Assembly (NCBI RefSeq): GCF_002879615.1
Contig: NZ_PNRF01000028.1
Coordinates: 157,246 to 221,245 of the forward strand
DNA from: Billgrantia endophytica
GTDB taxonomy: Bacteria; Pseudomonadota; Gammaproteobacteria; Pseudomonadales; Halomonadaceae
Length of the DNA: 64,000 nt
Direction of reading: 5' to 3'
The translations under genes and the position numbers were made by a program. Positions 26,476 through 35,081 of this stretch are shown here, one piece after another. The notes under the pieces are model-generated. The model was not told where the DNA came from. It did not search any database and saw nothing but the letters and a program-made list of their open reading frames with translations. Position 1 is the first letter of the stretch. Every line of letters begins with the position of its first letter.

Positions 26476-28214
26476 TGCGATCCGGATTCCTCAAGAGCGC
26501 GCAGGAACCGCTGCGCGCCATCGTCGGCGACCGCCTGGCCATGGTCGGCCTGGTGGTCCTGCTGTCGATCATCGCCATGGCGCTGTTCGCGCCTTTCCTT
26601 TCCACCCATGAGCCGCTGTCGGTGAACGAGCGGGAAGAAGGCTCGCTGTTGGCACGCACGGTGGAGAATGGCCAGGTACGCTGGGTTCAGGAGCCAGCCC
26701 TGGGTGATCGAACCCTCAACGCGGCGGATTACCGTGACGGTATCGGCATGGCGGTGGGTCGCGACGGCGCGGTATGGCGTTTCGCCGACGGCGAGTGGCA
26801 GGCGCTCGAGACACCGCTGGACGCCACCCTCCACGACGTCTCCATCAGCCCGGCCGGCTCGGCGCTGGCCGTGGGGCAGGGTGGTGCCGTGGCGCTGTTG
26901 GCCGATGCCGGCCGGGGCAGCGACTGGCAGCGCTTCGAGGCGCCCGAAACGATCAACCTGAGCGGCGTGGCCTGGCGCGACGAGACCACGGCCCTGATGG
27001 TTGGCGCCAGCGAGACCATCTGGCGGCTCGACATTACCTCGGGCACCTTCGAGGCGCTGGAGAGCCCGCTGGGACGGGGCATGGCGCTCAGTTCCGTGGC
27101 GACCGACGTCGACGGCAGCGCCTGGATCGTGGGTGAGCGCGGCCTGACCCTGCGGCTGGAACCGGAGGATGACAGCCTCACCCTCGAACGCATGCCCACC
27201 AACCGCAACCTGAACCATATCCACCTGGCCGAGAACGGCGAGGGGCTGATCGTCGGTGAACGGGGCACCCTGCTGTCGCGCAGTTCTCTCGGCGAGCAGT
27301 GGCAAAGCCAGGACGCTCCCGATTCCCGCGCCATGCGGGCCGGCTGGGTCACCGAGGAGGGGCACGCCTTCGCCGTGGGCCGCAGCAGCATCATCTTCGA
27401 GCGCGACGGCGACACCTGGCGGTTGATGCCCAGTGATGAGGAGCGCCACCTTCGCGCCCTGATGGTGACGGAAGACGCCTTCTATGCCCTGGGCTCCGAC
27501 CGTTTCGTCAACCGCCTGGCGCCCCCTTCCGGAGAGCACTGGTTCGGTACCGACCACCTGGGTCGCGACCTCTACAGCCAGAACGTGCACGGTTCGCGGA
27601 TCGCCCTGCTGGTGGGTTTCATTGGCGCCGCCCTGGTGGTACTGATCGGCGCCAACGTGGGCCTGGTCGCCGGCTATTTCCGCGGGCGTACCGAGACGGT
27701 GCTGATGCGTACCGTGGATGTGATGTACGGCATCCCCTTCGAGCCCTTCGCGCTGATCCTGGTGCTGCTGTTCGAGCCCAGCCTGTTCATCGTGATACTG
27801 GCGGTATCGCTGCTCACCTGGCGTACCGTGGCGCGCCTGATCCGCTCCCAGGTGCTGTCGCTGCGCGAGCGGCCCTTCGTCAAGGCCGCCCGTGTCGCCG
27901 GTGCCTCGGACCTGCGCATCATGTACCTGCATATCTTCCCCAACGTGATGCCGCTGGTCTTCCTCGAGCTGGCCATCATCGTCGGAGTGTCGATCATCGC
28001 CGAGGCAACGCTCTCGTTCCTGGGCCTGGGGCCACCCCAGTCGATCTCCTGGGGGGGCATCCTGCACAACGCCCGGCTCTCCGGCGCCTGGCGCGACGCC
28101 TGGTGGTGGAACTTGCCCCCGGGGCTGTTCATCATGATCACGGTGCTCTCCGTGTTCTTCATCTCCCGCTCGCTGGAGCTGGTTGCCAATCCGCGACTGA
28201 GGGCACGCCGATGA
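26472..28214 (+). CDS. ABC importer permease, DppC type, with a large propeller-like periplasmic insert
   Basis: 580 residues, about twice the usual DppC length. Residues 20-45 form the first membrane helix (MVGLVVLLSIIAMALFAPFL). Normal DppC sequence resumes only near 351 with EHWFGTDHLGRDLYSQ, followed by five helices and the EAA loop FVKAARVAGASDLRIMYLHIFPN. The ~295 residues between contain at least six repeats of the pattern x-AVG/IVG-x-x-G-x-x-x-R followed by W or L segments: MAVGRDGAVWRF, LAVGQGGAV, LMVGASETIWRL, WIVGERGLTLRL, LIVGERGTLL and FAVGRSSIIFE. These look like YCF48/BNR-type beta-propeller blades. Topology places the insert in the periplasm, beside the binding protein. The insert is in frame, with no stop and no change in GC, so it looks genuine. 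Confidence 0.88.
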   Translation: MMRSGFLKSAQEPLRAIVGDRLAMVGLVVLLSIIAMALFAPFLSTHEPLSVNEREEGSLLARTVENGQVRWVQEPALGDRTLNAADYRDGIGMAVGRDGAVWRFADGEWQALETPLDATLHDVSISPAGSALAVGQGGAVALLADAGRGSDWQRFEAPETINLSGVAWRDETTALMVGASETIWRLDITSGTFEALESPLGRGMALSSVATDVDGSAWIVGERGLTLRLEPEDDSLTLERMPTNRNLNHIHLAENGEGLIVGERGTLLSRSSLGEQWQSQDAPDSRAMRAGWVTEEGHAFAVGRSSIIFERDGDTWRLMPSDEERHLRALMVTEDAFYALGSDRFVNRLAPPSGEHWFGTDHLGRDLYSQNVHGSRIALLVGFIGAALVVLIGANVGLVAGYFRGRTETVLMRTVDVMYGIPFEPFALILVLLFEPSLFIVILAVSLLTWRTVARLIRSQVLSLRERPFVKAARVAGASDLRIMYLHIFPNVMPLVFLELAIIVGVSIIAEATLSFLGLGPPQSISWGGILHNARLSGAWRDAWWWNLPPGLFIMITVLSVFFISRSLELVANPRLRARR

Positions 28215-30532
28215 CCGAACAACGACTGCTGACCGTCAGCGACCTGGCCATTCACTACCGCACCGGTGCCGGCCCTGTGCAGGCCGTGGATGGCATCGAC
28301 TTCGACCTGCGGCCCGGCGAGGCGCTGGGCCTGGTGGGCGAGTCCGGCTGTGGCAAGACCACCGCCGCCAAGGCCATGCTGCGCTTGCTGCCGCCCAACG
28401 GCGAGGTACCCCGCGGGCGCATCGACTTCGACGGGCGCAATCTGGTTGAGCTGGACCCGGAGGCGATGCGCAAGGTGCGCTGGAAGGAGATAGCCTGGAT
28501 CTCCCAGGCGGCGATGAACGCCCTGGACCCGGTTTATACCGTTGGCGACCAGATCCTCGAGGCGATGAACGCCCACGTGAAGATCAAGCGGAGCGAGGCC
28601 TGGGCCCATGCCGAAGACCTGTTCCGCGCCGTGGGCATCGATCCGGGCCGGCTGTCCGCCTATCCCCATGAAATGAGTGGTGGCATGAAACAGCGCGCGG
28701 TGATCGCCATGGCCCTGGCGCTCGACCCCAAGCTGATCATTGCCGACGAGCCGACCACGGCGCTGGACGTGGTGACCCAGGCGCAGATCCTGGCCCGGCT
28801 CTCCAAGCTGCGCCGTGAGCGCGGCATGGGGCTGTTGTTCATTACGCATGACATTTCGGTGGTGGTGCAGACCTGTGATCGCGTCGCGGTGATGTACGGC
28901 GGTCAGATCATGGAGACCGGGCCGGTGCGTGACGTGTTCGGCACGCCGTTCCATCCCTACACCATGGGGCTGACCAACGCCTTTCCGACCCTGGAGGGAG
29001 CCCAGCGCGAGCTGATCTCGATACCGGGCAGTCCGCCGGACCTGCTCGACCCGCCGGCCGGCTGTCGCTTCGCCGAGCGCTGCCCCTTCGCCACCGAGCG
29101 TTGCACCGGCGAGACGCCGCCGCTGCTCAGCGTGGGCGAGGACCGCCGTTCGGCCTGTCACTACCCGGAGCAGGCCGAAGCCTTCCGCGTGAAGGCCGCC
29201 AGGAACGACACCTGGGCGGTGGTGGGTGAGCGCCTGAACGAGCCGGTGCAGGGTGCGGGCTCCATCGAGCATGTCGATGCCGAGACGCCGCTGCTGCTGG
29301 AAGTGGAGGCGCTCAGGAAGCACTTCCCGGTCGAGCAGGGTTTCCTTGACGGCCTGCGCGGCAGGCACAAGGATCGCAAGGTGCATGCGGTCGACGATAT
29401 CTCCTTCGACCTGCGCGAGGGCGAGATCCTGGGGCTGGCCGGTGAATCCGGCTCGGGAAAGACCACTACCGGCGAGATGCTGGTGCGCCTGCAGGACATC
29501 ACCGCCGGTGAGATCCGTTTCGACGGTGTCGATATCGCCAAGCTTGCCGGGCGCGATCTCAAGGCATTCCGCCGCAGCGCCCAGATGATCTTCCAGGACC
29601 CTTACCAGACCCTGAATCCGCGTTTCACCATCTTCGATATCGTCGGTGAACCGCTGGTCATCCATCGCCTGGCCGAGGGCGAGGCGCTGGAGCGCAAGGT
29701 GGTCGAATCGCTGGAGCGTGCCGGACTCAAGCCGGCCGAGATCTACCGTGACCGCTTCCCCCACGAACTGTCCGGTGGACAGCGACAGCGGGTGGCCATT
29801 GCCCGGGCCATCGTACTGGAGCCGCGCCTCATCGTCGCCGACGAGCCGGTGTCGATGCTCGACGTCTCGATCCGTGCCGGTGTGCTCAACCTGATGCACC
29901 GCTTCCGCAACGAACTGGGTATCTCGTTCGTCTACGTCAGCCATGACCTGCCGACGATTCGCTACGTGGCCGACCGGGTGGCGATCATGTACCTGGGCGA
30001 GATCGTCGAGGTGGGGCCCACCGAGAAGGTGATCCACGAGCGCAAGCATCCCTATACCCAGCTACTGCTCGATGCCAGCCCGGAGCCCGACCCGACGGTG
30101 GTCAAGCCGCCGCTGGAGAGTGCCGGGGAGATACCCAGCGCCGTGGACCCGCCCAATGGATGCCACTTCCATACCCGCTGCCCCAGGGCCATGTCGCACT
30201 GCGGCTGGGAAGGGCGGGATGTGGTCACGGCCATGAGCGAATGGCGCATCGCCGGCAAGGAGGTTCGGCACCTGGGGGCGCCGGAGGTGGCGGGGCTGGA
30301 CGTCTACCTGCCGGTACGTGGCGGAGACCTCGATGCCGCCAGGCAGGAGCTCACGGCGATTCTCACCGCCAAGCACCCCTCACTGGCCGAGGCCGCGGAG
30401 GTGTCGTCCGATGGTTCCGTGGCCCTGGCGGTGCATTTCACCTCCCAGGTGTCTCCCCAACGCCGGCTGATCGCCCGGGAGCACTCGGTGGCGTGTTATC
30501 TCTATGAAAGGGAGGGCAGCCTTGGGTCCTGA
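28211..30532 (+). CDS. Fused dipeptide/oligopeptide-type ABC ATPase (DppD-DppF)
   Basis: A 773-residue protein with two complete ATPase domains. Domain 1: Walker A GESGCGKTT near 44, signature SGGMKQRAVIAMALALDP, Walker B LIIADEPTTALD. Domain 2: Walker A GESGSGKTT near 411, signature SGGQRQRVAIARAIVLEP, Walker B LIVADEPVSMLD. Each is followed by the oligopeptide-transporter C-terminal extension with Cys clusters (CRFAERCPFATERC and CHFHTRCPRAMSHC), which in relatives can hold an iron-sulfur cluster. A further ~80-residue tail ends the protein. The ATG at 28211 overlaps the permease stop (ATGA). One polypeptide thus provides both ATPases of the importer. Confidence 0.94.
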   Translation: MTEQRLLTVSDLAIHYRTGAGPVQAVDGIDFDLRPGEALGLVGESGCGKTTAAKAMLRLLPPNGEVPRGRIDFDGRNLVELDPEAMRKVRWKEIAWISQAAMNALDPVYTVGDQILEAMNAHVKIKRSEAWAHAEDLFRAVGIDPGRLSAYPHEMSGGMKQRAVIAMALALDPKLIIADEPTTALDVVTQAQILARLSKLRRERGMGLLFITHDISVVVQTCDRVAVMYGGQIMETGPVRDVFGTPFHPYTMGLTNAFPTLEGAQRELISIPGSPPDLLDPPAGCRFAERCPFATERCTGETPPLLSVGEDRRSACHYPEQAEAFRVKAARNDTWAVVGERLNEPVQGAGSIEHVDAETPLLLEVEALRKHFPVEQGFLDGLRGRHKDRKVHAVDDISFDLREGEILGLAGESGSGKTTTGEMLVRLQDITAGEIRFDGVDIAKLAGRDLKAFRRSAQMIFQDPYQTLNPRFTIFDIVGEPLVIHRLAEGEALERKVVESLERAGLKPAEIYRDRFPHELSGGQRQRVAIARAIVLEPRLIVADEPVSMLDVSIRAGVLNLMHRFRNELGISFVYVSHDLPTIRYVADRVAIMYLGEIVEVGPTEKVIHERKHPYTQLLLDASPEPDPTVVKPPLESAGEIPSAVDPPNGCHFHTRCPRAMSHCGWEGRDVVTAMSEWRIAGKEVRHLGAPEVAGLDVYLPVRGGDLDAARQELTAILTAKHPSLAEAAEVSSDGSVALAVHFTSQVSPQRRLIAREHSVACYLYEREGSLGS

Positions 30533-30540
30533 TAGGGCGG

Positions 30541-31875
30541 TCATCCTCGTCCATCCCGTATGGTCCCGAAATAGCCCTCGGAGCCGATCTGCCCCCCCTT
30601 GAGGGCCACTTCGAGCCCGTCGAAGGTCGGATCGTCGCTGTAGGCACGACACAGCGGTGAGCCGGGTGTCTCCGGCAGTGGCAGGCGGGTGGTCAGGGCG
30701 TGGACTCGCAGCTCACGTAGGGCGTGGCTCGAGGTATCCCCGCCGGCGATGGCGACCCGGCGCAGCCGGTGGATCTCGACCAGGCGGCGCAGCAGTTGCC
30801 CCAGCGAGCGGCCAATACGGTGGCGTGCCTGCGGCCCCCCTTGTTCCACCGCCGAGGCATTCGTCTCGGGCCCCATGGCCGTATGCAGGATCACGCTCAT
30901 GCCAGCGGCCAGGGCGTCATTGGCCGCTGACAGTGCGGCCTGCATGACGCCTTCGCCGCGTTCGTCACTGATCAGCCCGGCCACCTCCAGGTCGATGGCG
31001 CGAAAGCCGTTGGCTTCGGCCCAGCGGATCTGGCGTGCGGTAACCTCCGAACAGCTTCCCGACACCACGGCGAGCCGCTCCACTGCACCCGGCGGGGTGA
31101 AGGAGGGGGGCGTCTCTGGAATCCGCTGCTGCCGGCGCCAGACCTCGAGCAGCGCGTATTCGACACCGGATGAGCCCACCACGTAGCTGCCCCGAGGCTG
31201 GCGGGTGCGCCACAGCTGGTGTCCGACCTCGGCCTGATGTCGCGTGTCGAGTACATCGTAGAGCAGCGCCTGATGGCCAGCGCTCAGTCGGTCGATGCGC
31301 TCGTCGACATCCGGCAGGGTGAGACACAGCACGTCTGCCAGGCCGATGGAGAGTGAGGTCTGATTGGCCAGGTGGCGACGCAGGTCGGCCTCGGCCATGG
31401 GGGTGACCGGATGACAACTCATCACCGGGTGACGGTCGAGGCGATGCACGTCTCCCAGGAGCATGGCGAAGTGCTGACCGAAGACGGTGTAGCGCTTCAG
31501 TTGCGGTGCCCCCGCCACCAGCGGCACGCACGTCTGGCCGAACAGCGCCCGGCCGATCTCCAGGGCGCGGCCGATGTTTCCCACGTCTGGTGCGCTGTCG
31601 AAGGTCGAGCAGACCTTGTAGTGACAGAAATCGGCCCCGAGCGAGCGCAGCCAAGCGAGGGCGTGATGCAGGTGGGCGTCCATCCACTCGGACGTCTCGC
31701 TGCGGCTGGTGCCGGCCAGCCCGATGACTTGGCAATCGTCGAAGCGTGCCAACTGCTCGTCGCTGGGCGGGTCGAGGAACAGCACGGTGGTAATGCCACC
31801 GAGGCTCAAGGCCTCCATGACGTCGGTGGAGCCGGTCAGGTCATCGCCGTAGTACGACAGCAGCAGGGACGACAT
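30541..31875 (-). CDS. oiaK: DUF1537 four-carbon acid-sugar kinase family, likely 3-oxo-isoapionate kinase
   Basis: A 444-residue two-domain sugar-acid kinase. The N-terminal domain shows SYYGDDLTGSTDVMEALSLGG and HYKVCSTFDSAPDVGNIGRALE (substrate side). The C-terminal nucleotide-binding domain shows VVSGSCSEVTARQI and AIAGGDTSSHALREL. The ATG at 31875 overlaps the stop of the RuBisCO-like gene, so it is coupled to it. In the D-apionate pathway, OiaK phosphorylates 3-oxo-isoapionate to give the substrate of a RuBisCO-like protein. The assignment rests mainly on this gene set; other DUF1537 kinases (OtnK, DtnK) act on related acids. Confidence 0.8.
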   Translation of the reverse strand: MSSLLLSYYGDDLTGSTDVMEALSLGGITTVLFLDPPSDEQLARFDDCQVIGLAGTSRSETSEWMDAHLHHALAWLRSLGADFCHYKVCSTFDSAPDVGNIGRALEIGRALFGQTCVPLVAGAPQLKRYTVFGQHFAMLLGDVHRLDRHPVMSCHPVTPMAEADLRRHLANQTSLSIGLADVLCLTLPDVDERIDRLSAGHQALLYDVLDTRHQAEVGHQLWRTRQPRGSYVVGSSGVEYALLEVWRRQQRIPETPPSFTPPGAVERLAVVSGSCSEVTARQIRWAEANGFRAIDLEVAGLISDERGEGVMQAALSAANDALAAGMSVILHTAMGPETNASAVEQGGPQARHRIGRSLGQLLRRLVEIHRLRRVAIAGGDTSSHALRELRVHALTTRLPLPETPGSPLCRAYSDDPTFDGLEVALKGGQIGSEGYFGTIRDGRG

Positions 31876-33140
31876 CAGCGGAAGGTCTCCATGGCCTGGG
31901 CAAGTTCGATGTGATCGCGTGAATAGACCTCCGGGGCGATGCCGGCCGCGGCCGCTTCCCAGGCCTGGCGCAGGCTGGCCACGCCGTCGGCGATGCCGCC
32001 GGGGTGGGCCATGATGCCGCCGCCGCAGCAATAGATCAGGTCGCTGTTGCCCAGGGCGGCATGGGTATCCGCCACCTGGGTGGCGCTCTGCCCCGACGAG
32101 AAGACCGGCATCACCGTGTAGTCTGGTGCGGACGCTCCGAACAGCGGAACCTGGCACGCTCGGGCACTGGCGATGACGCTGTCATCCGCTTCGCTGAACT
32201 TGTTGCGCAGGCCGTTGACGTGGATGTGGTCGACGCCGGCCAGGCGCCACAACTTGTGATAGGCAGCGAAACCGATGCCGATATGCGGTGAGCGGCTGTA
32301 GAGCCCCCAGCCGGCCCGGTGGCCATGCAAGGCGACCTGGCAGTGGCGGCGCAGGTGGGTGACGCCGGCCAGGCCGATGCTGTTGATCGCCACCATGACG
32401 CAGGTGCCGCCGGCGGCGACCACGTAGTCGTGATGCTCGCGCATCTCGTCGATGTCGCCGCTGATGTTGAAGGCGTACATCACTTTTTTCCCGGTGCGTT
32501 CGGCGTGGGCGTTGACCAGCGGCATGATCGCATCGACGCGTGCCTTGAGCGGGCTGTGGGGGCCGTTGGCCTGGAGCTCGTCGTCCTTGATGAAGTCGAT
32601 GCCTCCGTCGAGCAACTGGCAAACCATCTCGGCGGTTTGGGCGGGAGTCAGGCCGACGCTTGGCTTGACGATGGTGCCGATCAGCGGCCCCTGGCCTACG
32701 CCACTGAGCCGCCGGGTCCCCGCAGTGCCGAACCGGGGGCCCGGATAGGCGTCGGCGAAGGCCGGGGGAAGCTCGAGATCGAGCAGCCTCAGCCCCGAGA
32801 ACTCCTTCAGCTCGAAGAGATTGCCGGCCACCGTCGACACCAAGTTGGGCAGCGAAGGGCCGAAGTTTACGAGGGACCAGGAGAGTTCGACGAGGGCGCG
32901 CTGGTAACCGTGTCGGGCTGTTGGCGCCAGGTCGGCACGCAGGGGTAGCGAGGGGTGATCGACGACTTCCAGGTGTTGGATGGACTCGACCCTGGCACCG
33001 TGCGCTTCGCGCAGGGCATCGGTCTCGCTGGCCAGGCGGGTAAAGGTGCCCGAAGACTGTTCACCGGCCATTACCTGGGTGGCATGCTCGAGGTCATAGG
33101 GGGTTTCGACGAAATAGTGGGCGTGGATTCTGTCACTCAT
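31875..33140 (-). CDS. RuBisCO-like protein (form IV), probable 3-oxo-isoapionate-4-phosphate-cleaving enzyme
   Basis: A 421-residue member of the RuBisCO large-chain family. The carbamylated-lysine/Mg2+ motif is kept (GIDFIKDDELQ), as is GTIVKPSVGLTP with the first active-site Lys; the second Lys of RuBisCO KPK is Ser. DHIHVNGLRNKF replaces loop 6, and PVFSSGQ and CCGGGIMAHPGG form the phosphate-binding region. These changes exclude CO2-fixing RuBisCO. With a kinase and an ApnO-like enzyme in the operon, the likely reaction is cleavage of 3-oxo-isoapionate 4-phosphate. This could be decarboxylation to L-erythrulose 1-phosphate (OiaX type) or hydrolysis to 3-phosphoglycerate and glycolate (OiaT type). 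The ATG at 33140 has GGAG upstream. Confidence 0.85.
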   Translation of the reverse strand: MSDRIHAHYFVETPYDLEHATQVMAGEQSSGTFTRLASETDALREAHGARVESIQHLEVVDHPSLPLRADLAPTARHGYQRALVELSWSLVNFGPSLPNLVSTVAGNLFELKEFSGLRLLDLELPPAFADAYPGPRFGTAGTRRLSGVGQGPLIGTIVKPSVGLTPAQTAEMVCQLLDGGIDFIKDDELQANGPHSPLKARVDAIMPLVNAHAERTGKKVMYAFNISGDIDEMREHHDYVVAAGGTCVMVAINSIGLAGVTHLRRHCQVALHGHRAGWGLYSRSPHIGIGFAAYHKLWRLAGVDHIHVNGLRNKFSEADDSVIASARACQVPLFGASAPDYTVMPVFSSGQSATQVADTHAALGNSDLIYCCGGGIMAHPGGIADGVASLRQAWEAAAAGIAPEVYSRDHIELAQAMETFR

Positions 33141-33172
33141 CCTGGCGGCTCCGGGGGCATTTGGGGCGCGGC

Positions 33173-34447
33173 TCAATAGAGCAGGTCGCGCAGCAGCAGG
33201 GAAATAGATGGCACGTAGGTGATCAGCATCAGGCAGGTAATGATGGTCAGTACCGGTGGCAGCAGGTAGCGGAAGAGTTGTTCCACTGGCAGTTTGGCGA
33301 CCTGGGCGGCGGCGAACAGATTGACGCCTAGCGGTGGAGTGAACATACCCAGGGCCAGGTTGACCACGATGATGATGCCGAAGTGCACCGGGTCAATGCC
33401 GAAGCCGATGGCGATGGGTGCCAGGATCGGCGCCAGAATCAGGATGGCGGCTGAGGTCTCGATGAACATCCCCACCACCAGCAGCAGCATGTTGATCGCC
33501 AGCAGGAAGGTATAGCGGTTATCGAAGGCACTCTGGGCCCAGGCGCCGATGTCCGAGGCCAGTCCCGAGCGCCCGATGACGAAGCTCAGGGCCGAGGCCG
33601 CGGCAATGATCAGCATCACGGCACCGGCTGACATGGCGCTCTCGCGGAAGATCCTCGGCAGGTCCTGCAGGGAGATGGTGCGGTAAACCGCCATGCCCAG
33701 GAACAGCCCATAGGCCACTGCCACGGCGGAGGCTTCGGTGGGCGTGAAGACACCGCCATAGATCCCCCCGATAATGATCACCGGCATCAACAGGGCAAGA
33801 AAGGCGCGGCGGAAGGCGGGCCAGATCGGGCTGCGCAACTCGCCGTCCCGAGTGCCGTAACCCTTGACGCGGCACCAGATCGCGATCATCAGGATCAGCG
33901 CAGCGCCGATCAGCAGCCCAGGGCCGAAGCCGGCCATGAACAGCTGAGTAATCGAGGTCTCGGTACTGACGCCATACAGAATCAGTGGTACCGAGGGGGG
34001 AATGATGATGCCGAGCTCCGCCGAGGAGGCCTGGACCGAGGCGGCCATGGGAGGCGGGTAGCCGCGCTGCACCATGGCGGGAATCAGGATGGCGCCGATG
34101 GCGAACGTCGTGGCCACGCTGGAACCGGATATCGCCGCGAAGAGCATGCAGGTGACCACACAGGTGCAGGCCAGCCCACCCTGGATGCCTCCGACCAGGG
34201 AGCGGGCGAACTCTACCATGCGTGCGGCGATGCCACCGTTGCTCATGATGTTACCGGCGAGAATGAAGAAGGGCACGGCCATCAATGGAAAGCTGTCTAG
34301 CCCGACGAACATCCTCTGTGGTACCACCTGAAGCGGGACGCTGGTGAAGAAGTAGAGGCCCGCGGCGGCCGCCAGGGCGATGGCGACGGCGATGGGAATC
34401 GACAGGGCGAAGAGCCCGACCAGCACGGAGCCGATGGCGAAGTTCAT
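33173..34447 (-). CDS. TRAP transporter large permease (DctM)
   Basis: A 424-residue inner-membrane protein with about 12 helices, the full family length. Typical segments are FPLMAVPFFILAGNIMSNGGIA, AISGSSVATTFAIG, ELGIIIPPSVPLILYG, GVFTPTEASAVAVAYG and NLALGMFTPPLGVNLFAAA. It moves an organic acid, delivered by the DctP subunit, into the cell with Na+. It overlaps dctQ by four bases, and the RuBisCO-like gene follows after 32 bases. Confidence 0.95.
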   Translation of the reverse strand: MNFAIGSVLVGLFALSIPIAVAIALAAAAGLYFFTSVPLQVVPQRMFVGLDSFPLMAVPFFILAGNIMSNGGIAARMVEFARSLVGGIQGGLACTCVVTCMLFAAISGSSVATTFAIGAILIPAMVQRGYPPPMAASVQASSAELGIIIPPSVPLILYGVSTETSITQLFMAGFGPGLLIGAALILMIAIWCRVKGYGTRDGELRSPIWPAFRRAFLALLMPVIIIGGIYGGVFTPTEASAVAVAYGLFLGMAVYRTISLQDLPRIFRESAMSAGAVMLIIAAASALSFVIGRSGLASDIGAWAQSAFDNRYTFLLAINMLLLVVGMFIETSAAILILAPILAPIAIGFGIDPVHFGIIIVVNLALGMFTPPLGVNLFAAAQVAKLPVEQLFRYLLPPVLTIITCLMLITYVPSISLLLRDLLY

Positions 34448-34974
34448 GGGTGTTCTCCTGCCTGCCGGTCATTGATAGCCGGGGCGTGACGGGCGCGACG
34501 GTGTTCCTGCTCCCGCGTGAGCTGGCGTGCGATGACGGCAATGGCGGCGGCGGCACAGCCCACGGGGATGGCGGCGTAGAACCACGACATGGAAACCTCG
34601 AGCATGGCGATCTGCTGGCGGGAGACCCTCGCCGTGATCAGATAGCCCTGCCAGACCAGCAGGCTCAGTAGGGTAAGTACCGCGGTACATACCAGGCGGT
34701 GGCCATGGATGCGCAGAGGCTTGGGAAGGCGCGAGATGAACAGGCCGATGGCGATCATGGCGCCGTGCCAGAAGGCCGCGGCACTGACCAGGAATACGCT
34801 CCAGATGATCAGGCCGCGGGCGAGGATTTCCGACCAGGACGCGGGGCTGCCGAGAATGAAGCGAGTGAAGACCTGGTAGAAGACCAGGGCTACGGCAATG
34901 GCCAGCAGGAGAGCGGCAAGATTATGGGTGAGCTTGACCAATCCCTGTGTCAGGGCGCTGAAGAGAGAGATCAT
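34444..34974 (-). CDS. TRAP transporter small permease (DctQ)
   Basis: A 176-residue membrane protein with four predicted helices. Family landmarks are ALVFYQVFTRFILGSPASWSEILAR and VSAAAFWHGAMIAIGLF, with a final MLEVSMSWFYAAIPVGCAA segment. It is the small membrane subunit that pairs with DctM. It is separated from dctP by 107 bases holding a large hairpin. Confidence 0.93.
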   Translation of the reverse strand: MISLFSALTQGLVKLTHNLAALLLAIAVALVFYQVFTRFILGSPASWSEILARGLIIWSVFLVSAAAFWHGAMIAIGLFISRLPKPLRIHGHRLVCTAVLTLLSLLVWQGYLITARVSRQQIAMLEVSMSWFYAAIPVGCAAAAIAVIARQLTREQEHRRARHAPAINDRQAGEHP

Positions 34975-35003
34975 GAGGGGCGCTCCTTGTCATCCAGAAG
35001 AAG

Positions 35004-35070
35004 GCGCCTCCTGGGAGCCTGTCGGACTTAACGCTGACTGTCGAATCCGGCAGGCTCCAGGAGGAGGCGC
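35004..35070 (-). repeat. Long hairpin between dctP and dctQ
   Basis: GCGCCTCCTGGGAGCCTG near 35004 pairs with CAGGCTCCAGGAGGAGGCGC ending at 35070, with a small bulge in an otherwise GC-rich stem of about 18 pairs. No T run follows on the minus strand. A 3' stabiliser or attenuator of the binding-protein message is likely, parallel to the hairpin of the ABC operon. Confidence 0.6.
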
Positions 35071-35081
35071 GTGGTCGGGCG

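Noticed and set aside
26439..28067. Open minus-strand frame of about 542 codons
   Set aside because: Antisense of the permease gene; rich in His, Gln and Gly with no recognisable domain.
27674..30049. Open minus-strand frame of about 791 codons
   Set aside because: It lies entirely opposite the propeller permease and the fused ATPase, whose motifs are unmistakable. Composition is that of a shadow frame.
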